Source of the DNA: a virus
IMG/VR virus record: IMGVR_UViG_3300022821_000059
Location: 1 to 37,444 of that record
DNA length: 37,444 nucleotides
Reading direction: 5' to 3' (one strand)
Within the stretch, counting starts at the first letter, position 1. Each line of letters opens with the position of its first letter. This document shows positions 29,284-37,444 of this stretch, piece by piece. A program made the position numbers and the translations under genes. The notes below the pieces were generated by a model, which saw only the letters and a list, made by a program, of their open reading frames with translations, was not told where the DNA came from and did not search any database.

Positions 29284-30552
29284 TTATACGAAGTCGAACC
29301 TGCACCACGAGCGGGGGCGCTTGATCCCGAACTGGGGCCACGCCACCAGCCGGAACTCACGGGCCAGGGAGCTCTCCATCGGGCGGCCGGACTGAGCCTG
29401 CGGGCCCGCCCAGTGGGGGACGCTGCTGATGCTCACCACCTGCAGCTTGTCCTTGTCGCCAGCGTAGATGCTGTCCCGGGGGCAGTTTCGATCCCCGATG
29501 CACTCGATGATCCCGGCCGGGGTAGCGACCTTGATCACCTCGTAGCCCAGGGTGGCCACCACCTTGCCGTTCTCGGCCTTGAAGGGCACCTGCTTGTAGT
29601 ACCGCTCCACGCTGCCGACGGCGTTGATCAGGCGCCGGATGCGGAAGGGGTTCATGAAGCAGGTGTTCATCACGCCGCCGCCGCGTGAGACGTACTCGCC
29701 GGCCAGCTGCAGGGCGTCATCCTCGTTGAAGCCGGCGTAATCGCCGCCAGCCGCATCGGAGAAGTAATACCCGGCCAGGCTCGTCCGGTTGACCACCCGG
29801 TTGTAGCCGAAGATGGTCGAGTTTGCCGTGAACTCGGCGGTGGTGGGGATCCAGGCAGCGAAGCCCAGGAAGCTCAGGCGGTCGGCCGCGGTGACATAGT
29901 CACCCTCGGTGAAGATGAGGTCCCCAGCGGCGATACCGGCCGCCAGGCTGTTCGGGGAGAGGGCCAGGGTGACCGACCCGGCCAGCTCGTCCACGCGGGT
30001 GACGGCCAGCGGGGTGGTGCTTCGCAGGGCAGAGGCGGCATTCAGGGCGAAGACCAGCTGTTGGCCCTCGTGGAAGTTGACCACGTCCAGGGCGTCAGCG
30101 AACAGCAGGGTGGTGGTGCCCAGGGCCGCCGTGGCGCTGATGGCCCCGAGGGAGCCTGAACCATCACCGAACATGTTGCGCCCGCAGCTGTTGCGAAGGG
30201 CGGTCAGCGCGCCGTCCGTCTGCACCTTCATGGTGTTTCTGATGGCCTTGGCGCTGGTGTTGGAGCCCGCCAGCAGCTTCTCGCCGATCTGGATCACGCT
30301 GTGATCATCGGCAAAGGTCATCGGGAACTTGGCATGACGCACCCGGCCGGCGTTGCGCTGGGCCACGGCGAAGGTGTTGCTCCGCCCCGGGATGTCGTAC
30401 TCGACGTAGAACGAATAGTCCTCGCCTCCGCCATCGGTGGACTTCGCGGCGGCCATCCAGGCCGGGTTGTAGTTGGCAACGGTGCTTTCGAGACGCCAGG
30501 GCGCGTACATGTGCTTGAGTGCGTCCCAGAGTGCGTAGGTGGTAACAGCCAT
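29284..30552 (-). CDS. Major capsid protein
   Basis: 422 aa after CAGGAG. N-terminus (TTYALWDALKHMYAPWRLESTV) and internal pieces (SVIQIGEKLLAGSNTSAK, GDYVTAADRLSFLGFAAW, SRGGGVMNTCFMNPFRIRRL, MESSLAREFRLVAWPQF) fit an HK97-like coat protein of P22/podovirus type. It builds the head shell on the scaffold-like protein upstream. The ending RSWCRFDFV is unusually aromatic. Identification rests on gene order, size and composition. Confidence 0.72.
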   Translation of the reverse strand: MAVTTYALWDALKHMYAPWRLESTVANYNPAWMAAAKSTDGGGEDYSFYVEYDIPGRSNTFAVAQRNAGRVRHAKFPMTFADDHSVIQIGEKLLAGSNTSAKAIRNTMKVQTDGALTALRNSCGRNMFGDGSGSLGAISATAALGTTTLLFADALDVVNFHEGQQLVFALNAASALRSTTPLAVTRVDELAGSVTLALSPNSLAAGIAAGDLIFTEGDYVTAADRLSFLGFAAWIPTTAEFTANSTIFGYNRVVNRTSLAGYYFSDAAGGDYAGFNEDDALQLAGEYVSRGGGVMNTCFMNPFRIRRLINAVGSVERYYKQVPFKAENGKVVATLGYEVIKVATPAGIIECIGDRNCPRDSIYAGDKDKLQVVSISSVPHWAGPQAQSGRPMESSLAREFRLVAWPQFGIKRPRSWCRFDFV

Positions 30553-30656
30553 GAGGGTCTCCTGTTATTGCCGCTCAGGAGTCCCCCTCTTCTGGCTTGG
30601 AGGGAGGAAGGTGCTGGCGTTAGGTCGTTAGACCCATCGCGGCGGTGGTTTAGGTG

Positions 30657-31607
30657 CTAGAGCTTGGCGCCGCTTCTGATGGCTTTGTCCAGGTAATCCA
30701 GCACGTCTTGTTCGGCTTGTTCGGCGGTTACTACCCGCTCCTCGGTGATCGGCTCCCCGTTTAGGTCGCCGGTGATCGCTTTGCTGGGTGGTGCCCCGAG
30801 ATCTACTGGCGCGGGTGGGGCGGCCTGGCTTGGTGTGCCCAGCTTGGACCTTACGTGATCCTCGAATATTTTATTCTTGAGAAGTTCATTGATGTTTGTC
30901 AAGACGTTTCCCTTGACCTCCGCCTCCGCACTCACGAGGATTCGATCAAAGGACGCCTGATCGGGCATCGCGCCGGCGCCCTGGATTCCCACCGCGTTGC
31001 GGGCCTGAACATGGGCCAGCACGCCGCGGTAGACGGCCTGCACACCCTGGGTTCCAGTGCTCGCCAGAACGGGGTGGCTGTCCGCTTTTTCGGCCAGGAC
31101 GGAGGCCAGGCGCGCATGCTCCGCGTTAACGTTGGCCGCCCGGGATGCGTCGTTGTCCGCTGCGTCCCGGTCATCCAGGCGCTTCTGCATGGCCGCGATC
31201 TGGGCCGTGACGTCCGGAGCCTCCGGGGTCCCGCCCAGGGCGAGCTCCGTTGCCGCGCCAGCATCGAAGCCCAGGGCCTTCAGGGCCGCGCGCTGCTCCT
31301 CCGGGGTTCCAGAGACGCCCTGCTTCAGGGCCCGGAACTGATCCAGCTCGTGCTGCTGGGCTCGCAAGGCCACGCCTGCGTCATGCTGCTCTCGGTCCTT
31401 GCGCTCCAGCTCCAGGCGGGTGGCCTCATGCGGATCAACAGCCAGGGGGTCCACCACGGGGGGCGGATCGGGCTCGCCCAGCACCGCGGGGGTCACCGGC
31501 TCCGGCGCCACGGGGTCCAGCGTGGACATGTCCGGGTCTTCTACGGGGGGAATCCCGCTCACTTCAAGCTCTGCTGCCGCCTCTTGATCCAACTGGTCTG
31601 GCATCAT
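30657..31607 (-). CDS. Scaffolding-like protein
   Basis: 316 aa. Acidic, Pro-rich N-terminal third (VEDPDMSTLDPVAPEPVTP), long charged helices (THE RLELERKDREQHDAG region and AQIAAMQKRLDDRDAADN), and a helical C-terminus ending in KAIRSGAKL, which could touch the capsid protein. Order portal-scaffold-capsid supports the assignment. No protease motif seen. Confidence 0.62.
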   Translation of the reverse strand: MMPDQLDQEAAAELEVSGIPPVEDPDMSTLDPVAPEPVTPAVLGEPDPPPVVDPLAVDPHEATRLELERKDREQHDAGVALRAQQHELDQFRALKQGVSGTPEEQRAALKALGFDAGAATELALGGTPEAPDVTAQIAAMQKRLDDRDAADNDASRAANVNAEHARLASVLAEKADSHPVLASTGTQGVQAVYRGVLAHVQARNAVGIQGAGAMPDQASFDRILVSAEAEVKGNVLTNINELLKNKIFEDHVRSKLGTPSQAAPPAPVDLGAPPSKAITGDLNGEPITEERVVTAEQAEQDVLDYLDKAIRSGAKL

Positions 31608-31617
31608 CTCCTCCTGG

Positions 31618-33519
31618 CTATTGTGGGATTACTGGCTCGGGTAAAACATCCGGGGGCATCCCCGGGGGCATTCCTTGGGGTGGAGCGGGTGGGCCGCCGG
31701 CGCCCTCTGGCGGCATCTGCTCCGCTGCCTGCATCACTTCCATCTGCATCTGGCGCTTGGCTACCTCCTCCTCCTGCATGGCCTGGGCCTGATCAATCCA
31801 GTCCTGAAGGAGGCTGATCCGGTCCTCCGGGTACTTGTACGACTTGGCCCGGAACATCGCGGCAGACACCCGGTCGATGATCCCCTGCTGCATCACCATG
31901 TAGGGCTCAGGGCTCTGCTCCTCGCCTTCCAGCATCTCCTCGATCTGGCGGTCCACATCGTCAATGGCCGCCGTGGCCAGGCTGTCGGAGTGCTCCAGGT
32001 CGGGGAAGGAGAGCAGCTTGCGCGCCTCCTCCTTGCTTGTGACGAATCCGCCCTTCTCCAGCCGCTCCACCGTCTCCAGGCGCCCCGTGGGGGTGATCGG
32101 GAGGAACGAGGTGGGGAACACCTGCAGCTCGTAGGCGGTGCGATCCAGGTCAATCTCAGACCACTTGATCTCGCTGTAGCCGTTCTTGGTCCTGGATCTG
32201 CTGACGTGGTCCCCCAGGTCCTTGCATGCCTCAACCGTCAGGTCCGCGATGTCCATGAAGAAGTTCTCCCAGCTGGTGGACAGCAGGGCATGGCGCCCGG
32301 TCTCAAGGTCGGCCAGGGTATTAAGCGCCCGGCCCGACTCGATCCCGGCAGGCTTGACGCTGGTGGCGCTCATCTGAGAAACGCCCTCGCTCTCAAAAAT
32401 CCACTCTCGGAGTTGGCCTACAAACCTGAAGACCTCCGAGTTGATGCTGGTGGGCATCTCCACCACGGGTTTGACGTTGCCCTCGTACTCCACCAGGTCC
32501 CCATTGACGTTGCGGATCTTGTCGGGGTTCAGCTTCGCATCCTTCGGGGCGATGATCTTGGCATTACTGAACAGGTGCATGGCTCCCTGGACCCGGCGCA
32601 AGAGCTTGTTCAGCTCCATCTGAAGGGGCTCCTCACTCTCCATGACGCCCTGGCTGTAGAAGCCCAGCACCGGCTCAGACCATCGGAGGAAGGCGAACGG
32701 GTAGTGATCTCGGTCGTACTTCTCCTTGTACAGGGTCGCGCCCTTGATCACGCAGCAATGCTTGCCGTCCCCAGCCTTGGGCCCGCTGGGGAGGTGCCAA
32801 CCCTCGATCACCTCGATGATGTCCGTCACCCGGGCCACGGACCCGTCACCGGCCGAGACCTCATCGGTGAAGTCCCCGATGGCGCCCATGATCTCCTCTT
32901 CCTTGTCCGGGTATCGGGCCTTGAGCACGCCGGCGCTCACATAGGCCACCTGGTACAGGGTGCGCGGGATCTCAGCGGTGAGGTAATCGGTCTCCGGGAC
33001 GATGATCTGCCCGGGGAACACCCGCTCGAAAACAACCTCTCCGTCCCTCGCGTAGACGGCCATGGCCCCCAGGTCCATGATCCCGGCGTCGTGGAACACC
33101 TTTACGGCCTTGCGGTAGACGTTGCCCTTGTACCACTCGCCCTGGACGGCCTTCTGCATCTGCTTGGCCTGGCGCTGGAGCTTCCAGGCGTCCGGGTCGC
33201 TGATGCTGGTCAAAAAGGTAGGGGTGATCTTCTGAGCCGCGATGCGGGCGGCCAGGGTCTGCACGCACGACCGGGCAGGGTTCAGGTAGAGCTGCTTTTC
33301 GCCCTTCAGCGCGTTGCGCCACCTCGTGTCCTCATCAACCTCGGTTCCAGGAATCCATCCTGAAACGTCCTTGTTGAGGTAGGCGGACATGTGCCGGCGC
33401 AGCTTCACATTCCGCTGATCGATGTCCTGGCGCAGCTCCCCAATGGTCTCGTAAACGCCCAGGTGTGGGGTTTTTGTCTCCCACCAATGCAGGTTCGATT
33501 TCTCATTATTAGAAGTCAT
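31618..33519 (-). CDS. Portal protein
   Basis: 633 aa from MTSNNEKSN (AGGTGAG site), overlapping the terminase end by 11 nt. Features include RRHMSAYLNKDVSGW near the start, PARSCVQTLAARIAAQKITP, GVMESEEPLQMELNKLLRRVQ (a typical portal helix), and the VSQMSATSVKPAGIESGRALNTL segment common to portals, where ring tunnel helices follow. The tail is Gln/Met/Pro-rich (PPAPPQGMPPGMPP). It forms the dodecameric gate at one vertex and docks the terminase. Confidence 0.75.
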   Translation of the reverse strand: MTSNNEKSNLHWWETKTPHLGVYETIGELRQDIDQRNVKLRRHMSAYLNKDVSGWIPGTEVDEDTRWRNALKGEKQLYLNPARSCVQTLAARIAAQKITPTFLTSISDPDAWKLQRQAKQMQKAVQGEWYKGNVYRKAVKVFHDAGIMDLGAMAVYARDGEVVFERVFPGQIIVPETDYLTAEIPRTLYQVAYVSAGVLKARYPDKEEEIMGAIGDFTDEVSAGDGSVARVTDIIEVIEGWHLPSGPKAGDGKHCCVIKGATLYKEKYDRDHYPFAFLRWSEPVLGFYSQGVMESEEPLQMELNKLLRRVQGAMHLFSNAKIIAPKDAKLNPDKIRNVNGDLVEYEGNVKPVVEMPTSINSEVFRFVGQLREWIFESEGVSQMSATSVKPAGIESGRALNTLADLETGRHALLSTSWENFFMDIADLTVEACKDLGDHVSRSRTKNGYSEIKWSEIDLDRTAYELQVFPTSFLPITPTGRLETVERLEKGGFVTSKEEARKLLSFPDLEHSDSLATAAIDDVDRQIEEMLEGEEQSPEPYMVMQQGIIDRVSAAMFRAKSYKYPEDRISLLQDWIDQAQAMQEEEVAKRQMQMEVMQAAEQMPPEGAGGPPAPPQGMPPGMPPDVLPEPVIPQ

Positions 33520-34990
33520 TCCACTCACCTGATCCCTGGTCCTCGAGGCTATCGAAGTACTCCTGACGCATCTTCTTTGATTCCCGGGCATTCATCTCGC
33601 TGGCGGTGAGCACCGTTTCAGGCTCAACCTCGCCCCGTAGATAATGCCGCGCATGGCGGAAGGCCACAAGGCGAGCATCGCAGCAGTCATTGGGCATCCC
33701 GGGCTGTTCCACCCACGTCCCGTCCGGGCGGTATTTCTTGACCAGCTTCGTGGTCTCCTCAACGCTTGGGCTCTTTTCTGGCTCCTGAACTGAAAGCCGG
33801 CCCTCCGCGGCCTGGCTGTTGAAGATGTCAATCCAGGTCCGCTTGTCCCACCGCTCGGCCTCCATGATGGGCAAGCCGTGGGCCAGGCGCAGTTCGTTGA
33901 AGACCTCCAGGTTGGAGGAGTCGCCCACCATCTGGAACCTGCCGCCCTGGGCCTCATCCACCGGGTATGATGCAACACACTCGCGGATCACATCAGCGAA
34001 CGGCTTGAGCAGGAGGAATGATTTTTTCCAGCTCCAGATCTCTACCAGGTGTCCACTGTTCTCGCGCCACCCGTTGAGGCTCAGGGCCTTGGCATCATTC
34101 CACCCGCTATCTATTCCAAGGACATATCGATCAGACGGCTGCGGTTTCCAGATGTGCGGATATTTGTTGAGCTTGAAGGGGTCGAACCTGTAGACCTTTT
34201 TGCCCAGCTCTTGAACCCAGGCCTTAAAGTAGGTCCGCAGGGTTTTCGGGTCCTCCATGTACTTGGGGTTGACCCTGGCCTTCTCTGAGAGCTCATCAGC
34301 AAACTGGCGGGCCATGTGCGGGTTCTGGGCCGTGGTCCAGGTGTGCACCTTCCACAGCTCTGCCTCGGGGGCCTTGAGGGTGGCGTGAGGCCGCCGCCCG
34401 GAGAAGATATCTTTGTAATCGAATTGGTGGGTGAGCTCATAGTGCAGGCCCATGGGGATGATGCCCGGGATGCTGGCAATCCACATCGTGCCGTTGTCGT
34501 GGTCCAGCGTTCCGGGGTACAGGACGTCCTCTACCAGGTCGTTGGTCACGGCAGGCATGAAGGCCGCCTCATCCACTGCGGCGCTCAGGATGGCGCGTCC
34601 GTACAGCTTGTAGATGACGGCCAGACGGTTCGCGCCGTAGAGCTGGATGGTGCTTCCGCCCGGCAGGGTGATCCTCAGCTTCTCCTCCTGGAACCGAACA
34701 TCACGGCCTGGGACCATTCCCACCAGGCGGCAGATCTTCTTTAGGATCGGCCAGGCGATGGCCTCGGCAGCATCGAAGGTGAGGCTGACGAAGACGCTCA
34801 TGCTGTTGATGGTCAGCAGCCCCTTGACCATCATGTCCGCGAGGATGGTGAAGGTCTTTCCAGCTCGGCGGGTGGTCCAGAGGCACTTGCGCCTGTTGGT
34901 GTCCGCTGCGGCAGCCATCTGGTAATCGAATAAAAGCGCGGCTATGGCTGCAGCAACTCGGTTGCGCTGTGATGAGGTCCAGCGGCGCAA
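33509..34990 (-). CDS. Terminase large subunit (TerL)
   Basis: 493 aa if TTG 34990 is the start; it directly follows the upstream TAG, and the adenine-binding Q motif (FDYQ, residues 21-24) lies before the first ATG at 34918, so ATG would cut it. Walker A TTRRAGKT (39-46), Walker B LSAAVDEAAF (D140, E141), coupling IASIPG (171-176), then nuclease residues D294 (GIDSGWND), D357 (VGDSSN) and D435/D438 (NDCCDA). It pumps and cuts concatemeric DNA. No small terminase was recognised in the window. Confidence 0.85.
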   Translation of the reverse strand: MRRWTSSQRNRVAAAIAALLFDYQMAAAADTNRRKCLWTTRRAGKTFTILADMMVKGLLTINSMSVFVSLTFDAAEAIAWPILKKICRLVGMVPGRDVRFQEEKLRITLPGGSTIQLYGANRLAVIYKLYGRAILSAAVDEAAFMPAVTNDLVEDVLYPGTLDHDNGTMWIASIPGIIPMGLHYELTHQFDYKDIFSGRRPHATLKAPEAELWKVHTWTTAQNPHMARQFADELSEKARVNPKYMEDPKTLRTYFKAWVQELGKKVYRFDPFKLNKYPHIWKPQPSDRYVLGIDSGWNDAKALSLNGWRENSGHLVEIWSWKKSFLLLKPFADVIRECVASYPVDEAQGGRFQMVGDSSNLEVFNELRLAHGLPIMEAERWDKRTWIDIFNSQAAEGRLSVQEPEKSPSVEETTKLVKKYRPDGTWVEQPGMPNDCCDARLVAFRHARHYLRGEVEPETVLTASEMNARESKKMRQEYFDSLEDQGSGEWNDF

Positions 34991-35245
34991 CTACTCAGGC
35001 GGCGCCTGGTCCGGCGCATCGGTCTCGGCGGCGGCCTTGGCCGGGGTCTTGGGCGGGGCGCCGTAGTGGACCTGCTTGACCATGCACCAGGGCCACAGGT
35101 CGGTAATGTGGCCGGTGTCGTAGACCTCCACGCCCTCGGCCGTCAGCTTGAAGGTGTAGCGGCCGCCAGCGGGCTTGAAGTGGTCAGCGCCGGCGCCCGG
35201 CATCATGCGGATCATCTGGATCTCGGGTTTCTTCTTCGGGGGCAT
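34991..35245 (-). CDS. Hypothetical 84-aa protein before TerL
   Basis: GGAGAACC before ATG. Basic N-terminus (MPPKKKPEIQ), a GGRYTFKLTAEGVEVYDTGHI strand pattern and a Pro/Ala-rich acidic tail. It occupies the place where a small terminase might be, but lacks its helical DNA-binding fold. Unassigned. Confidence 0.55.
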   Translation of the reverse strand: MPPKKKPEIQMIRMMPGAGADHFKPAGGRYTFKLTAEGVEVYDTGHITDLWPWCMVKQVHYGAPPKTPAKAAAETDAPDQAPPE

Positions 35246-35253
35246 GGTTCTCC

Positions 35254-35736
35254 TTACGACTGGTAGATCCTGGGCTGCTGGGCCTGCTCGTCGGCCCGGT
35301 CGGCATCCTGCTCCGCCTTGGCCGCGACGTGGTTCTGGTACTCCTCAAAGAGGGTGATCCCGATCTCGTAGTTCTCCAGATCCAGGCCCTCGAGGATCAC
35401 ACCAGCGATGGTGGAGGCGTCCACCAGGGCCACCAGCTCCTGGTCAACCTCGTTGGGAACGTGCATGGGTTCCGACCTGATCAGCACCACGTCCCCCTCC
35501 TTGTACAGCATCGGGGCCCGCTCGCCAGTCGGGAGCATGCGGCCCAGGCCGACGGCCGCCACCATGCACAGGTTCATCGTGTACTTGGCGGCCTCCTTCT
35601 CCGGGATGAGCAGGCCCTGGGTGCCGTCCTTGGCCGTGAAGGCGTCGCCGCCCACCAGCATCTCACTGGTCCTGCGCATGGTGCGCACCAGGTACTGACC
35701 CTCGCCCGGGCCGATCTTCAGCTTGAAATCGCTCAT
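35254..35736 (-). CDS. GroES-like co-chaperonin-type protein
   Basis: 160 aa after GGAGGTAG. Central elements recall a Cpn10 fold: GLLIPEKEAAKYTMN, MVAAVGLGR, YKEGDVVLIRSEPM and a closing VDASTIAGVIL strand, where GroES has its last beta segment. A C-terminal helix (FEEYQNHVAAKAEQDADRAD) is extra. Phage GroES analogues (T4 gp31 type) help GroEL fold capsid protein; the position just ahead of packaging and head genes fits. The mobile loop is not obvious, so the call is moderate. Confidence 0.5.
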   Translation of the reverse strand: MSDFKLKIGPGEGQYLVRTMRRTSEMLVGGDAFTAKDGTQGLLIPEKEAAKYTMNLCMVAAVGLGRMLPTGERAPMLYKEGDVVLIRSEPMHVPNEVDQELVALVDASTIAGVILEGLDLENYEIGITLFEEYQNHVAAKAEQDADRADEQAQQPRIYQS

Positions 35737-35781
35737 GCTACCTCCAGTAAAAAGAAAGATATGTCACACGCCGTTCCGTAT

Positions 35782-36633
35782 CTATCGCGCGCGGAGCTCA
35801 AAGGGAAGCTCGGCGCACTGGAACCCGGCACCTCCGGCGTGTCCGCCTCCGCCCAGGGCCTTGCAGGTGGCGCCCAGGTCAAGCCCTTCCTTGTCTGTGA
35901 ACAGGTTCACCGTCCACTTCTCGGCAGATGGCGACCAGCGAAACAAGCACATCGCGTCGTACTTGTCAGCGTCCCATACGGAGTCGAAAAACTTGCTGTT
36001 ACTCGGCCCGGTATTGGCGGCCAGAAGTTTTAGTTCTCCCAGGGTGGTATCGAAGCACAGGTGCTTGGCGTGCCCGGCGTCCTGCTCTTTTTGATATTGA
36101 AGGACAGTACGGCCTCCGGACACGATTTCATTAATTCCATGGCCATCAAATAGCAAATTCCAGTCAACCTGCTTTCGGCCTTCAATCCCAAGCCGCATCC
36201 CGTACTGAAACGGGAGGCATTCAGGATCGTGGTGGTCCCATACGTCGTACTCGGCAAGAAGCTGCACGGCCCGGGGAACGGCATCATTCGGGAATAGATA
36301 CTGCCAGGTTAGGGCGCAGGCGCCGAGGCCTGTAGAAGCAAGGCCTGCAAACTGAACGTGTGTCCCGTCCATCACGGATGAGCAGTGATCCGTGATGGCG
36401 CTCTTGTGGTGGTCAATCCAGGTCAGCGTGCACATGCCGTTTAGGCGGACCATGTCCACAAAAGGCTGAAGGCTGAAATCAACCATGAAGACAACCTCGT
36501 CATCCTTGATGTCATCCCAGGGGAAAGGCTGGCCGTGGTCTATGCCGATCATCTCGCAGCAGGGATGCTTTCGCAGCACGATGGCCGCCGAGCACTTACC
36601 GTCGAGATCCGCCGAGTGATAAAAACACTTCAT
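35782..36633 (-). CDS. DHH-family phosphoesterase
   Basis: 283 aa from the second of two ATGs (better spaced from GGAGGT). Motif I FYHSADLDGKCSA (D9, D11), motif II MVDFS (D52), motif III WIDHHKS (D74-H76), motif IV EYDVWDHHD (D130), and the DHHA1 Gly motif GGGGHAGGAGF (261-271). DHH/DHHA1 proteins hydrolyse phosphodiesters of nanoRNA, cyclic dinucleotides or DNA 5' ends. In a phage it could recycle nucleotides or degrade a host cyclic-nucleotide alarm signal; the sequence does not say which. Confidence 0.78.
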   Translation of the reverse strand: MKCFYHSADLDGKCSAAIVLRKHPCCEMIGIDHGQPFPWDDIKDDEVVFMVDFSLQPFVDMVRLNGMCTLTWIDHHKSAITDHCSSVMDGTHVQFAGLASTGLGACALTWQYLFPNDAVPRAVQLLAEYDVWDHHDPECLPFQYGMRLGIEGRKQVDWNLLFDGHGINEIVSGGRTVLQYQKEQDAGHAKHLCFDTTLGELKLLAANTGPSNSKFFDSVWDADKYDAMCLFRWSPSAEKWTVNLFTDKEGLDLGATCKALGGGGHAGGAGFQCAELPFELRAR

Positions 36634-37115
36634 CATCCACCTCCAGAAAACGCCACGAAGTACGGGTTCCACTGCAGGCCGTACCCCTTGCAGAGCTTGG
36701 ACCACAGCTTCATGTTCCGCTTCGTGAGCTTGGTCTCATGCGTCACGTACCCGGGCGCCACATGATCACCCCAGAGCTGGTCCAGCAGACCGGAGAGCAC
36801 GCCCTGCTTGCGCCACGGGTTGCGAACATAGGCGAAGTGCAGCACCCGGAAGGGGCCCACCTTACCGCCGCAGGCGAATCCGTAGATCTGCGGCGGGAAG
36901 TCCTTGGGGTGCGCGATGATCGGGGGGAAGCGCTCAAGGAGCAGCTCTATCAGGGCGCGGTGGTCCCGGAACCTCTCCTTGGTCATGTGGGTGAAGGGGA
37001 GCACCTGGCCCGGCCGTGGCGGGCGGATGGCCTTGCACCAGCTGTCCATGACCAGGCCCACGTCCCCCTCTGGGTCGTAGGGGCGGTAGATCGGGGTGAG
37101 GCGTTGAGCGCTCAT
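36633..37115 (-). CDS. GNAT-like acetyltransferase protein
   Basis: 160 aa from MSAQRLTPIYRP; the ATG overlaps the stop upstream (ATGA). The middle has a GNAT motif A-like block: FRVLHFAYVRNPWRKQGVLSGLL, with the R/Q-x-x-G-x-G/A acetyl-CoA pyrophosphate loop (RKQGVL), and KLTKRNMKLWSKLCKGYGLQW after it. Acceptor unknown. The stop shares bases with the DHH gene start (TGATG). Confidence 0.5.
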   Translation of the reverse strand: MSAQRLTPIYRPYDPEGDVGLVMDSWCKAIRPPRPGQVLPFTHMTKERFRDHRALIELLLERFPPIIAHPKDFPPQIYGFACGGKVGPFRVLHFAYVRNPWRKQGVLSGLLDQLWGDHVAPGYVTHETKLTKRNMKLWSKLCKGYGLQWNPYFVAFSGGG

Positions 37116-37444
37116 CGTATGTTGTCCCCTGCAAGGGATGCCAGCCCCTTCGCAATCCTCTTCCACTTCTTGACCTTCTTGGTGAGCTTCTTGATATCCG
37201 ACTCCAGACCATCGGCCCGCTCTGCCTCTATTTCCCGGGCCTCATCAGAATCAACCAGCTGGCAAAACTTCTTCTTGATCTCGCACACCTGCTCCCGGGC
37301 GGCCTCGGCCTTCCCCTTCCAGTCATCGGCTCGCTTGACGGATGCTTTGCTCGCCACCTTGATCCTGGCATCCAATCCACGGATCTGCTCACGGGATGAG
37401 ATGTTCAAGGTCTCGACGACATCCATCAGCCGCTCAAGCTCCTT
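37112..37444 (-). CDS. Coiled-coil protein, 5' end beyond window
   Basis: The frame is open to the right edge; upstream codons read KELERL before the first visible Met (37426), so the gene probably begins outside. The visible part is Lys/Glu/Ala-rich and helical throughout (KASVKRADDWKGKAEAAREQ, ESDIKKLTKKVKKWKRIAKG), a coiled coil. No family recognised. Confidence 0.55.
   Translation of the reverse strand, partial: KELERLMDVVETLNISSREQIRGLDARIKVASKASVKRADDWKGKAEAAREQVCEIKKKFCQLVDSDEAREIEAERADGLESDIKKLTKKVKKWKRIAKGLASLAGDNIR

Noticed and set aside
31675-33363. 562-codon plus-strand frame opposite the portal gene
   Set aside because: Antisense frame in GC-rich coding DNA; no domain, no ribosome site, while the minus-strand portal has clear family features.
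34991-35245. Small terminase
   Set aside because: Position fits but the sequence is short and beta-type, without the helical DNA-binding region of TerS.
1-37444. tRNA genes and CRISPR arrays
   Set aside because: Reading both strands I saw no cloverleaf-like block in the few noncoding gaps and no regularly spaced repeats of array type.

Overview
The window is 37.4 kb of a tailed-phage genome, GC-rich and almost entirely transcribed leftward (minus strand). Genes are tightly packed, mostly joined by ATGA, TGATG or TAATG stop/start overlaps. A large terminase, portal, scaffold-like protein, HK97-type capsid protein, head-tail adaptor and a very long tail-nozzle-like protein are present. No tape measure, sheath or baseplate gene was seen, so a short-tailed (podovirus-type) virion is most likely. 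The amidase endolysin, holin with a lipobox-like segment and Shine-Dalgarno starts suggest a Gram-negative host, probably a high-GC proteobacterium. I recognise no intact integrase, tRNA or CRISPR array. The right-hand gene is cut by the window edge, and the left edge begins in a G run that may be a contig end.

Layout, in transcription order from right to left. 37.4-35.2 kb: coiled-coil protein, GNAT-like protein, DHH phosphoesterase, GroES-like protein, small protein. 35.0-28.1 kb: packaging and head genes (TerL, portal, scaffold-like, major capsid, small virion protein, adaptor). 28.1-19.7 kb: small tail protein, nozzle, then four Ala/Gly/Gln-rich proteins that are likely ejected internal virion proteins. 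19.7-14.5 kb: an unusual enzyme cassette made of a 1196-aa four-domain protein (two GT-B glycosyltransferases, one GT-A glycosyltransferase and a radical SAM/SPASM domain), a zinc-ribbon class I methyltransferase and a sulfotransferase. 14.5-11.5 kb: small protein, tail fibre, membrane protein. 11.4-7.6 kb: DNA modification and replication (Dcm-type C5 methyltransferase overprinted by a second long frame, replication initiator, DnaC-like loader, PAPS-reductase-like PP-loop protein). 7.6-3.4 kb: small accessory genes, a decayed DUF5131-like gene, a Rad52-family annealing protein and a helix-turn-helix regulator. 3.4-2.3 kb: lysis. 2.3-1.7 kb: a divergent regulatory region with an RHH repressor-like gene leftward and the only rightward gene. 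1.7-0.1 kb: small genes, including VRR-NUC and HNH-like nucleases.

Two things stand out. First, the enzyme cassette sits inside the late virion operon, between the ejection proteins and the tail fibre. It could build or rearrange a sulfated, methylated glycan on the virion or host surface; the sequence shows the domains but not the substrate. Second, a heptamer (TCATGTC/GACATGA) occurs four times in the divergent region and once between the -35 and -10 of a promoter ahead of the recombination genes, which looks like a small repressor regulon. At least one gene, and probably a second, shows a frameshift; these could be natural decay or sequence errors.
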